From positions 1-6,511 of the forward strand of contig JAIENF010000736.1 of NCBI GenBank assembly GCA_019751575.1: a DNA stretch of 6,511 nt, given 5' to 3'. Both the position numbers and the translations under genes were made by a program. Below the pieces are notes generated by a model that saw nothing but the letters and a program-made list of their open reading frames with translations, was not told the origin of the DNA and did no database searches. Shown here one piece after another: positions 1 to 5,078 of this stretch. This DNA comes from Burkholderiales bacterium. GTDB lineage: Bacteria; Pseudomonadota; Gammaproteobacteria; Burkholderiales; CAIKXV01. Numbering within the stretch: the stretch's first letter is position 1; each line of letters opens with the position of its first letter.

Positions 1-13
1 GGGTCGGGCGGGG

Positions 14-685
14 TCATCGGATATCCAGTGTGTCGAACAGTTCCGGTGCGATGGCGCGCAGCCGGTCGAGGTCTTCCGGCCGGTCGACGTCCCAGCCGAC
101 GGGCAACGCATGCAGCCGCCAGCCGAGGCGGTCCATGCGCAGGCGGGTCTGCGCATACACGGTGTCGGTACTCCATTCCATGGCGTCGAACAGCGAGCGG
201 TCGTTCCGGGCGGCGCCGATAAGTGCATATCCGCCATCCTCGGTGGGCAGCAGCACGATGTCCGATGCGCCCGACGCATCCGCCCCGGGCGCGGGGTCGA
301 TCGCATCGAAGGCGGCCGACAATGCCTCGACCGTGATCGACAGGCAGTCGGTGCCGACCAGCACCGGTCGGTCCTGCTTCCGGAGGGCGTCGTCCAGCGC
401 GTGGTACATCCGGTGGCCGAGGTCGTCGCCGCGCTGTGCACGCAGCTGCAGTGGATGGCGGCGCGCACACGTGTCGAAGAAAGGGTGTTCCGGGTCCGGC
501 GCACACCAGAGTTCGACCCGTGGGTTGCCGAGCCCGGGCAGCGCTTCGGTCACCAGGGCCAGCAGCCGCAGCACCAGCCGGGCATGCAGCTCGGAAGCGC
601 CCACCTTGCCAAGCATCGGTGCCAGCCGGGTCTTGGACTGGCCTGGCACCGGTGCGCGGGCGAACACCTGCAGTACCCGTGTCAT
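14..685 (-). CDS. CofC/DUF2064-like nucleotidyl/glycosyl transferase (rSAM/selenodomain-associated transferase 1, TIGR04282 type)
   Basis: Predicted soluble 223-aa transferase with a GT-A/nucleotidyltransferase-like fold, last visible gene of the five-gene minus-strand operon. Motifs seen: N-terminal ARAPVPGQSKTRLAP (residues 9-23), the nucleotide-binding loop typical of this family; GDDLGHRM (86-93); GTDCLSIT (111-118); TEDGGYALIGA (148-158); and WDVDRPEDLDRL (198-209). The family resembles CofC/MobA-type enzymes and is repeatedly encoded beside ArsS-type radical SAM proteins; the exact donor and acceptor are not established, so a role in building or decorating an arsenosugar is inference. 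The start at 685 overlaps the upstream glycosyltransferase stop as ATGA, and no Shine-Dalgarno sequence precedes it, which points to translational coupling. A longer in-frame reading back to 1054 exists but would overlap that gene by hundreds of bases. Oddity: the usual Pro after the Asp-Cys/Ser of the G(T/S)D motif is Leu115 here. The stop is 13 nt from the window edge, so more operon genes may follow. Confidence 0.88.
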   Translation of the reverse strand: MTRVLQVFARAPVPGQSKTRLAPMLGKVGASELHARLVLRLLALVTEALPGLGNPRVELWCAPDPEHPFFDTCARRHPLQLRAQRGDDLGHRMYHALDDALRKQDRPVLVGTDCLSITVEALSAAFDAIDPAPGADASGASDIVLLPTEDGGYALIGAARNDRSLFDAMEWSTDTVYAQTRLRMDRLGWRLHALPVGWDVDRPEDLDRLRAIAPELFDTLDIR

Positions 686-1371
686 CGCGGAGGACCGTAA
701 TAGCGCCGGTGCAGGTCTGCCGGCGCCGCCCCGCGCCAGTAGTCGAAACGCAGCCGCCACATCAGGACGATGGTGCGCCACGCACCGTCGCGTTCCCAGC
801 GACGGCCGGAGGTCGCGACAGTTGCACCGAGGCAGGCGGGCCTGCCGATGCGGCGCAGGCGCACGGACAGTTCTATGTCTTCCATCAACGGCTGCTGGGG
901 GAAGCGACCGGCCTGTTCGAACGCCAGGCGCGTGACGAACATCGACTGGTCGCCGGTGGCGATGCCGGTGATGCGCGAGCGCAGGTTCATCATCGCCGCG
1001 ACCACCCGCAACATCGGGTGCCGGCCCTCGATCCGCACATCGAAGCGGCCCCACGCATGGTCGCCCAGTGCATCCGCGATCAGGCGGTCTGCCCCGGCCG
1101 GCAGTCGCGTGTCGGCATGCAGGAACAGCAGGGAGCCGCCGCGCGCGGCGGCCGCGCCGGCATTCATCTGCGCGGCCCGCGAGCGCGGTGCATCGATCAC
1201 CGTCGCGCCGGCGGCGCGGGCACGCGCAGGCGTGTCATCGGTGCTGCCGCCGTCGACCACGATCAGTTCCGCCCCGCGTGCGAGCAGGGGCGCCAGGGCA
1301 TCGATCGCTCCGGCGATGCGCGCGCCTTCATCGAGCACCGGCATCACGATCGACAGCACGGGAGCAGCCAT
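682..1371 (-). CDS. Family 2 glycosyltransferase (rSAM/selenodomain-associated transferase 2, TIGR04283 type)
   Basis: Predicted 229-aa inverting GT-A glycosyltransferase. It opens with the GT2 signature LSIVMPVLDE (residues 6-15), then VDGGSTDDT (39-47) for the nucleotide-sugar site and HADTRLP (85-91), whose Asp87 is the DXD-like metal/sugar-nucleotide ligand. GDQSMFV (140-146) and the MEDIELSVRLRRIG stretch (163-176) supply the acceptor-side acidic pair Glu164-Asp165 expected of the catalytic base region. The C-terminus YYGPPR is typical of this ArsS-associated subfamily. No signal peptide or membrane segment is evident, so it is probably cytosolic. It lies 12 nt downstream of arsS and overlaps the next gene by 4 nt. 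Only a weak ribosome site is visible, consistent with coupling to arsS. Its likely job, by neighbourhood, is a sugar transfer in arsenosugar or arsenolipid assembly; the substrate cannot be read from sequence. Confidence 0.9.
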   Translation of the reverse strand: MAAPVLSIVMPVLDEGARIAGAIDALAPLLARGAELIVVDGGSTDDTPARARAAGATVIDAPRSRAAQMNAGAAAARGGSLLFLHADTRLPAGADRLIADALGDHAWGRFDVRIEGRHPMLRVVAAMMNLRSRITGIATGDQSMFVTRLAFEQAGRFPQQPLMEDIELSVRLRRIGRPACLGATVATSGRRWERDGAWRTIVLMWRLRFDYWRGAAPADLHRRYYGPPR

Positions 1372-1383
1372 CGCGCACCGCGC

Positions 1384-2412
1384 TCAGCGCGCGACCACGG
1401 ACATGGCGGCGAGGCCGGTCGCGACCGGGGTCGACGCCGACGCCAGCGACCCGCCACAGCTGGACCCCTGCCCGGCGGTGCAGCCGTAGCAATGGTTGCG
1501 CACCTCGATCGGGAGCCCGGCCAGGTTGCGCCCGAGAAGGTCGGACAGGTGCGCGCGCCGGCCTGCCGCGGTCGTCGCCGGCAGCGGCAACCCGAGACCG
1601 AGCATCTGGTTGAAGTCGCAGTCGTACACATGGCCCTGCCAGTCGACGCTGACCAGCGTGCGGCACATCACCCCTTCGAGGTTCTCGGGCCGGTGCGCCG
1701 AGCGCAGCAGTTCGATGTACCCGTCGAAGGTGCCCTTCGAGATCAGCGTGCTGCCGAAGCGCTGGATCGGCATGTTGGCCAGTGCGAACAGCCGGTTGAA
1801 CACGATGCCGTAGCGGGTGGCCAGTTCATCCTTGTAGGCCGCTTCGAGCGGGCCCTGCGCCGGCGGCAGCGAGGGGCCGAGCGGGTTGTAGACCAGGTTG
1901 AGCACGCGGCCGCTGTCCTCGCGCCCGTAGCCCAGTGCATTGAGCCGGCGCAAGGCCTCGATGCTGCGCGCATGCACGCCCTTGCCGCGCTGCTGGTCCA
2001 CGTTGTCCTCGAGGTAGCAGGGCAGCGACGCGGTGATCTCGACCGACTGTTCGGCCAGGAAGTCCGCGAGGTCTTCGTATCCCGGCTCGAGCAGGATGGT
2101 CAGGTTGCAGCGGTCGATCACCCGCACGTCGCGCGCGCGCGCGGCACGCACCAGTTCGCGGAAGTGCGGGTTCATCTCCGGTGCGCCGCCGGTCAGGTCG
2201 ATCGTCGAGATCGCCGATGCGTCGAGGTAGGCGATGACCTGGTCGATGGTCTCGCGGGTCATCAGCTCGGTGCGGCTCGGGCTGGCCGCGACATGGCAGT
2301 GCAGGCACTGCTGGTTGCACAGGTAGCCGAGGTTGACCTGGAGCGTGTCGGGCACGCCGCGCGACAGGGGCGGGAAATCGACGGGTTCGAGGCGCGGCAA
2401 GGTTGGATGCAT
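1384..2412 (-). CDS. arsS: Arsenosugar biosynthesis radical SAM protein ArsS
   Basis: 342-aa radical SAM enzyme. Family knowledge: ArsS joins the 5'-deoxyadenosyl group of SAM to dimethylarsinous acid, giving the precursor of oxo-arsenosugars. Seen here: the cluster-binding CX3CX2C motif CNQQCLHC (Cys32, Cys36, Cys39) that holds the [4Fe-4S] cluster, and the SAM-binding TGGAPEMNPHF segment (74-84). The C-terminal Cys-rich (DUF3641-like) domain carries Cys250, Cys265 in YDCDFNQM, and the NHCYGCTAGQGSSCGG motif (Cys308, Cys311, Cys319), probably ligands of a second iron-sulfur site or catalytic thiols. Full length matches the family. The start at 2412 is supported by an AGGA ribosome site (plus-strand 2421-2424) 8 nt upstream. 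The gap to the upstream membrane-protein gene is 25 nt, and the glycosyltransferase follows after 12 nt. The substrate-making methyltransferase ArsM is not in the window. Family assignment is strong; the arsenic role of this copy is inferred from the family. Confidence 0.88.
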   Translation of the reverse strand: MHPTLPRLEPVDFPPLSRGVPDTLQVNLGYLCNQQCLHCHVAASPSRTELMTRETIDQVIAYLDASAISTIDLTGGAPEMNPHFRELVRAARARDVRVIDRCNLTILLEPGYEDLADFLAEQSVEITASLPCYLEDNVDQQRGKGVHARSIEALRRLNALGYGREDSGRVLNLVYNPLGPSLPPAQGPLEAAYKDELATRYGIVFNRLFALANMPIQRFGSTLISKGTFDGYIELLRSAHRPENLEGVMCRTLVSVDWQGHVYDCDFNQMLGLGLPLPATTAAGRRAHLSDLLGRNLAGLPIEVRNHCYGCTAGQGSSCGGSLASASTPVATGLAAMSVVAR

Positions 2413-2437
2413 CGTCTGGATCCTGCAGTAGGGAAGA

Positions 2438-3166
2438 TCAGGCGCCGGCGCTGCGCGCAGCGCCGCCGCGCAGCTTGCGGATCAGTATCGGCACCAGCGC
2501 GAACAGTCCGAGCAGTGCGAAGGCGCCCAGCGTGGCCGGCGACACCAGTTCCGCCGTCGACTCGATGCGCCCGAGCGACTGGCCGAGGTTGGCGAACACG
2601 AACACGCCGGGAAGGATGCCGATCGCGGTGGCGATGATGAAGGTGCGCACGCCCACGTTGGTGAAGGCGGGCGCCAGGTTGACCAGCATGAACGGGAACA
2701 GCGGCACCAGCCGCAGGAAGAGCAGGTAGTTGAAGGCATTGTCGCTGAAGCCCTGGTTGATCCTCGCCGCGAGGCCGGGCGTCGCGGCCGGGGCGTCCAG
2801 GCCGAGCTTGCGCCGCGCGAACCCGGCGAACAGGTAGCGCGCCGCCAGGAACGCGCAGGTCGCGCCCACGGTGGCCGCGACGACGATGATCGCCGCGCCG
2901 ATCCAGCGGCCGAACAGCAGCCCGACGGTCAGCGACAGCAGCACCGCGCCGGGCAGGCTGAGCGCCGTGGCGACGACATAGACCGTGAACGCGACGAGCA
3001 CGGCCGCGAGGTAGTGGCGCTCGGTCAGCGCGAGCAGCTGGTCGCGGTTGTCCTTGATCGTGTCGAGCGACAGGTACTTCGGCCCGTCCAGCGTGAAGAA
3101 GGCGGCGATGCCGCCGGCGAACAGCAGCACCAGCCCCAGCTTGATCCAGGTATCGCGGCCGGTCAT
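2438..3166 (-). CDS. TVP38/TMEM64 family (VTT/SNARE-associated) inner-membrane protein
   Basis: 242-aa polytopic membrane protein of the DedA-related VTT superfamily. Hydrophobic segments are seen at about residues 9-25, 52-68, 71-86, 88-112, 145-165, 172-193 and 210-230. Family marks include LPGAVLLSLTVGLLFG (71-86), a re-entrant-helix-type stretch with its Pro-Gly, and FLRLVPLFPFMLVNLAPAF (150-168) with the conserved Arg152 and Pro residues, followed by RTFIIATAIGILPGVFVFANLG. The C-terminal tail is short, basic and Gly/Ala-rich. VTT proteins are linked to lipid scrambling or proton-coupled membrane transport; the substrate here is unknown. The start at 3166 overlaps the stop of the upstream FAD oxidoreductase as ATGA, so the two are probably made together. 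These two domains also occur fused in one polypeptide in some bacteria (recollection), which suggests a membrane-redox pair. A longer reading upstream to 3562 is only overlap with the oxidoreductase gene. Confidence 0.9.
   Translation of the reverse strand: MTGRDTWIKLGLVLLFAGGIAAFFTLDGPKYLSLDTIKDNRDQLLALTERHYLAAVLVAFTVYVVATALSLPGAVLLSLTVGLLFGRWIGAAIIVVAATVGATCAFLAARYLFAGFARRKLGLDAPAATPGLAARINQGFSDNAFNYLLFLRLVPLFPFMLVNLAPAFTNVGVRTFIIATAIGILPGVFVFANLGQSLGRIESTAELVSPATLGAFALLGLFALVPILIRKLRGGAARSAGA
2446..2465. repeat. Perfect 20-bp GC palindrome at the 3' end of the TVP38-like gene
   Basis: CGGCGCTGCGCGCAGCGCCG reads identically on both strands. It lies in the last codons (Ala/Arg/Gly-rich tail) of the membrane-protein gene, 5 nt before its stop and about 34 nt before the arsS start. 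In the transcript it could fold as an 8-bp GC stem with a 4-nt loop. An alternative stem pairs CTGCGCG (2451-2457) with CGCGCAG (2467-2473). No U-tract follows, so it is not a standard intrinsic terminator; an attenuating, mRNA-stabilising or processing role between the first two and last three operon genes is inference. Confidence 0.6.
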
Positions 3167-4608
3167 TGCGGGCCCCGCAGTCCGAACAGCCGACGTATCC
3201 AGCGCTTCACGGTCGGCGTCAGCGACGCCTTGAGCCGCTGGTCGGCGACCCGGCGGTTGATCTGCGCGAACGTCGGATAGACATGGATCACGCCGGAGAT
3301 GTCGGAGGCCTTCATCTTCTTCGCCATCGCCAGCGCGTATTCCGCGATCGCCTCGCCGGCATGCGCACCGACCAGCGTGGCGCCGAGCAGCCGCCCCTTG
3401 CGGTCGGTGAGGATGCGCGCGAAGCCGTCGGTCTCGCCCTCGGCCCGTGCGCGGTCGAGTTCGGCGAAGTCGAAACGATAGCTTTCGAACGACAGCCCCC
3501 CGGCCTTCGCCTCGGCCTCGGACAGGCCCACGCGCGCGATCTCCGGTTCGGTGAAGGTGCACCAGGGCACCACCCGCGACTCGACCCGGGCCGGCAGGTG
3601 GAACAGGGCATTGCGCAGCACGATGCCGGCATGGTGTTCGGCGACATGGGTGAACTGCTGGCGGCCCGCGGCGTCGCCCGCGACGAAGATGTCCGGGTTG
3701 GTGGTGCGCAGCCGGTCGTCGTTGGTGATGCGGCCCGAGACCACCTCGACGCCGGCCTCGGCCAGCCCGAGCCCCTCGGTGTTGACCGCGCGTCCGGCGG
3801 CCACCAGCAGGTGGGTCGACTCGATGCTGCCGCTGCTGCCGTCGGCGCGCTGGAAGGTGGTCACGATCCGTCCGGCCGGTCCCGAGACGTGTGTCGGCGT
3901 CGCACCGAGCTCGAAGACGATGCCGTCGCGTGCCAGCGAGGCCTGCACCACCGCGGCGGCATCGGCGTCCTCGCGCATCAGGACGCGCGGCTCGCGGGCG
4001 ATCACGGTGACCCGGGTGCCCAGCCGGGCAAAGGCCTGGGCCAGTTCGCAGCCGATCGGGCCGGCGCCGATCACCAGCAGCGAAGGCACGGCTTCATCGA
4101 GCGAGAAAACGGTTTCGTTGGTCAGGCAGGGCACGCTGTCCAGGCCCGGGATCGGCGGCAGCACGGGTCGCGATCCGGTGGCCAGAACGAACCTGCGCGC
4201 GGTGATCCGTCGCCCGGCGGTTTCGAAGGTGCGCGGGTCGATGAACCGGCCACCCTCGAGCAGCACCTCGACGCCCAGTGACCGGAACCGTTCGGGACTG
4301 TCATGCGGTTCGATGCCGGTGATCACCTGCTGCACCCGGCGCATGACGTCGGGGATCGACGCCGGCGCGGTGGCCGCCGCGTCAGGGAGTCCATGGAGCG
4401 CCGCCACGGACGCCTGCCGCTGGTGGAAGACCTTCGCGCTCTTGAGCAGGGTCTTGCTCGGGACGCATCCGTAGTACAGGCAGTCGCCGCCCAGCCGGTG
4501 CTTCTCGACCAGCAGCACCTTGGCACCCAGTCCTGCGCCGCCGGCCGCCACCACCAGGCCGGCGGCACCGCCGCCGATCACGCACAGATCGTATTCAGGT
4601 TTCATCAT
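3163..4608 (-). CDS. MerA/Lpd-like FAD-dependent pyridine nucleotide-disulfide oxidoreductase
   Basis: 481-aa flavoprotein disulfide reductase, first gene of the minus-strand operon. Domains in order: N-terminal FAD-binding Rossmann motif IGGGAAG (11-17) ending in Glu35; redox-active [13 protein letters not shown] (40-52) with Cys43/Cys48; ATGSRP (143-148); second Rossmann motif GAGPIG (181-186) for NAD(P)H, with MerA-like VTVIAREP (200-207) after it; FAD-binding GDAAG (311-315); and a C-terminal dimerisation domain from about 345 ([14 protein letters not shown]). The C-terminal active-site motif is HVYPTFAQ (442-449): Tyr444 and Gln449 replace the His and Glu of lipoamide/glutathione reductases. 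The N-terminal heavy-metal domain and the C-terminal vicinal Cys pair of true mercuric reductase are absent, so Hg(II) reduction is not supported; the electron acceptor is unknown. Two consecutive ATG codons (4608 and 4605) could both start it; a weak GGGA fits the second slightly better. It overlaps the TVP38-like gene by 4 nt. Confidence 0.88.
   Translation of the reverse strand: MMKPEYDLCVIGGGAAGLVVAAGGAGLGAKVLLVEKHRLGGDCLYYGCVPSKTLLKSAKVFHQRQASVAALHGLPDAAATAPASIPDVMRRVQQVITGIEPHDSPERFRSLGVEVLLEGGRFIDPRTFETAGRRITARRFVLATGSRPVLPPIPGLDSVPCLTNETVFSLDEAVPSLLVIGAGPIGCELAQAFARLGTRVTVIAREPRVLMREDADAAAVVQASLARDGIVFELGATPTHVSGPAGRIVTTFQRADGSSGSIESTHLLVAAGRAVNTEGLGLAEAGVEVVSGRITNDDRLRTTNPDIFVAGDAAGRQQFTHVAEHHAGIVLRNALFHLPARVESRVVPWCTFTEPEIARVGLSEAEAKAGGLSFESYRFDFAELDRARAEGETDGFARILTDRKGRLLGATLVGAHAGEAIAEYALAMAKKMKASDISGVIHVYPTFAQINRRVADQRLKASLTPTVKRWIRRLFGLRGPQ
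3167..3179. repeat. 13-bp interrupted palindrome abutting the TVP38-like gene start
   Basis: TGCGGG and CCCGCA are perfect 6-bp arms around a single base, directly next to the ATG at 3166 and inside the last codons of the FAD oxidoreductase. On the sense strand the GGGG that could serve as ribosome site lies within it, so a hairpin there could be opened only by ribosomes finishing the upstream gene. This fits coupled translation, but the element is short and may be chance. Confidence 0.3.
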
Positions 4609-4649
4609 GTCCCATGTTACGGCCGGCCGGCCGCGGCGGATTCACGCAG

Positions 4650-4677
4650 GGAATGCAGGACGCCCGTTTTGCATTCC
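4650..4677. promoter_or_regulatory. Inverted repeat overlapping the rpsP -35 region (candidate operator)
   Basis: GGAATGCA (4650-4657) and TGCATTCC (4670-4677) are perfect 8-bp inverted arms separated by 12 nt, with half-site centres 20 bp apart, about two helical turns. The right arm covers the proposed -35 hexamer of rpsP, and the whole element lies 42 nt upstream of the divergent FAD oxidoreductase gene. Position and geometry fit a dimeric regulator site that could act on one or both operons. No known regulator consensus was recognised, so this is a structural candidate only. Confidence 0.4.
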
Positions 4678-4697
4678 GGGCGCGTATCCGGTATTCT
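4668..4697 (+). promoter_or_regulatory. Predicted sigma-70 promoter of rpsP-rimM-trmD
   Basis: A -10-like TATTCT (4692-4697, 4 of 6 to consensus) lies 18 nt from TTTGCA (4668-4673, 4 of 6), or 17 nt from TTGCAT (4669-4674, 3 of 6). The bases just after the -10 are GCGCGGC, a GC-rich discriminator of the kind that makes ribosomal promoters sensitive to ppGpp. A start near 4704 would give a leader of about 74 nt. Called by eye; the position of the -10 is more secure than the -35. Confidence 0.5.
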
Positions 4698-4703
4698 GCG
4701 CGG

Positions 4704-4745
4704 CTTTTCAGCGGAATCCCGGTACGAGGGTTCCGGCCCTGAAAG
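4704..4745 (+). promoter_or_regulatory. Potential hairpin at the 5' end of the rpsP leader RNA
   Basis: An inner stem pairs CGGAA/CCC (4712-4716 and 4718-4720, U4717 bulged) with GGG/TTCCG (4728-4735) around a 7-nt loop. An outer stem pairs CTTTTCAG (4704-4711, one U bulged) with CTGAAAG (4739-4745). Together they give about 15 base pairs with a 3-nt internal bulge, starting at almost the exact predicted transcription start and ending 17 nt before the ribosome site GAAGG (4763-4767). It could protect the 5' end or serve as an autogenous regulatory element for S16; neither is shown by sequence alone. Confidence 0.4.
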
Positions 4746-4777
4746 TCCTTTTCTTCACTTTCGAAGGCCAAGTCACC

Positions 4778-5053
4778 ATGGTAGTCATCCGTCTTTCGCG
4801 CGGTGGTTCGAAGAATCGCCCGTTCTACAACATCGTCGTGGCCGATTCGCGTCGCCCGCGCGATGGCAAGTTCATCGAGCGCATCGGCTTCTACAACCCG
4901 AAGGCGTCGGGCAAGGAAGAGGGCCTGCGGGTCGCGCTCGACCGGTTCGAGCACTGGACGTCGAACGGCGCGCAGCCGTCGGACACGGTGGTCCGGCTGA
5001 CGAAGAAGTTCCGCGCGCTGCCGGCCGTGGCCGCAGCACCGGCCGCCGCCTGA
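4778..5053 (+). CDS. rpsP: 30S ribosomal protein S16
   Basis: 91-aa small-subunit protein that binds 16S rRNA in the body of the 30S subunit and is needed for its assembly. The whole chain fits the family: [20 protein letters not shown] (1-20), [20 protein letters not shown] (22-41), and the [21 protein letters not shown] region (54-74, here by position). The last nine residues form an Ala/Pro-rich tail (AVAAAPAAA), a common dispensable extension. The ATG at 4778 is preceded by GAAGG at 4763-4767, 10 nt away. A longer in-frame reading back to 4520 runs through the promoter and the divergent gene and is not credible. It is the promoter-proximal gene of the rpsP-rimM-trmD operon; rimM follows after 25 nt. 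The gene ffh, often upstream in other proteobacteria, is absent, and a divergent operon takes its place. Confidence 0.97.
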   Translation: MVVIRLSRGGSKNRPFYNIVVADSRRPRDGKFIERIGFYNPKASGKEEGLRVALDRFEHWTSNGAQPSDTVVRLTKKFRALPAVAAAPAAA

Positions 5054-5064
5054 GTCGACTGACC

Positions 5065-5078
5065 GGGCAGGGTCGCCC
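5065..5078 (+). promoter_or_regulatory. Possible hairpin occluding the rimM ribosome-binding site
   Basis: GGGC (5065-5068) and GCCC (5075-5078) can pair around the loop AGGGTC (5069-5074), with the 3' arm touching the rimM ATG at 5079. The only Shine-Dalgarno-like bases, AGGG, lie in the loop. A competing pairing joins GACC (5061-5064) with GGTC (5071-5074) and would also cover them. Weak rimM translation relative to rpsP is established for the E. coli operon; that this structure causes it here is inference. Four-bp GC stems are common at this base composition. Confidence 0.3.

Noticed and set aside
14..1054. 346-aa version of the transferase 1 gene starting at 1054
   Set aside because: The extra 123 residues have no family similarity and cover the glycosyltransferase gene in another frame; homology begins exactly at the ATG at 685.
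2425..2465. Intrinsic terminator after the TVP38-like gene
   Set aside because: The GC palindrome is strong but is followed by TGATCTTCCC on the sense strand, with no T-tract, and downstream genes are closely packed.
436..2637. Plus-strand open frame of 733 codons
   Set aside because: It lies opposite arsS and both transferase genes, has no recognisable domain and is rich in Arg/Ala/His/Gln repeats typical of antisense frames in GC-rich DNA. The minus-strand genes have clear motifs, so this is a shadow.
2438..3562. 374-aa version of the TVP38-like gene
   Set aside because: The extension overlaps the 3' part of the oxidoreductase gene in another frame and is not hydrophobic or family-like; the membrane protein starts at 3166.
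3166..4281. Plus-strand open frame of 371 codons opposite the FAD oxidoreductase
   Set aside because: No domain recognised, and the minus strand encodes a full-length flavoprotein with all cofactor motifs.
3163..4608. Calling the flavoprotein a mercuric reductase (merA)
   Set aside because: There is no C-terminal vicinal Cys pair, no N-terminal metal-binding domain and no mer genes nearby; similarity is to the wider family.
4613..4618. TAACAT as a -10 box of the minus-strand operon
   Set aside because: It would put the transcription start on the start codon (a leaderless mRNA), and no -35-like hexamer sits at 16-18 nt. The true minus-strand promoter was not identified.
4621..4632. GGCCGGCCGGCC 12-bp palindrome in the intergenic region
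   Set aside because: Simple GC repeat of a kind frequent in this genome's composition, with no second copy or promoter alignment to support a function.
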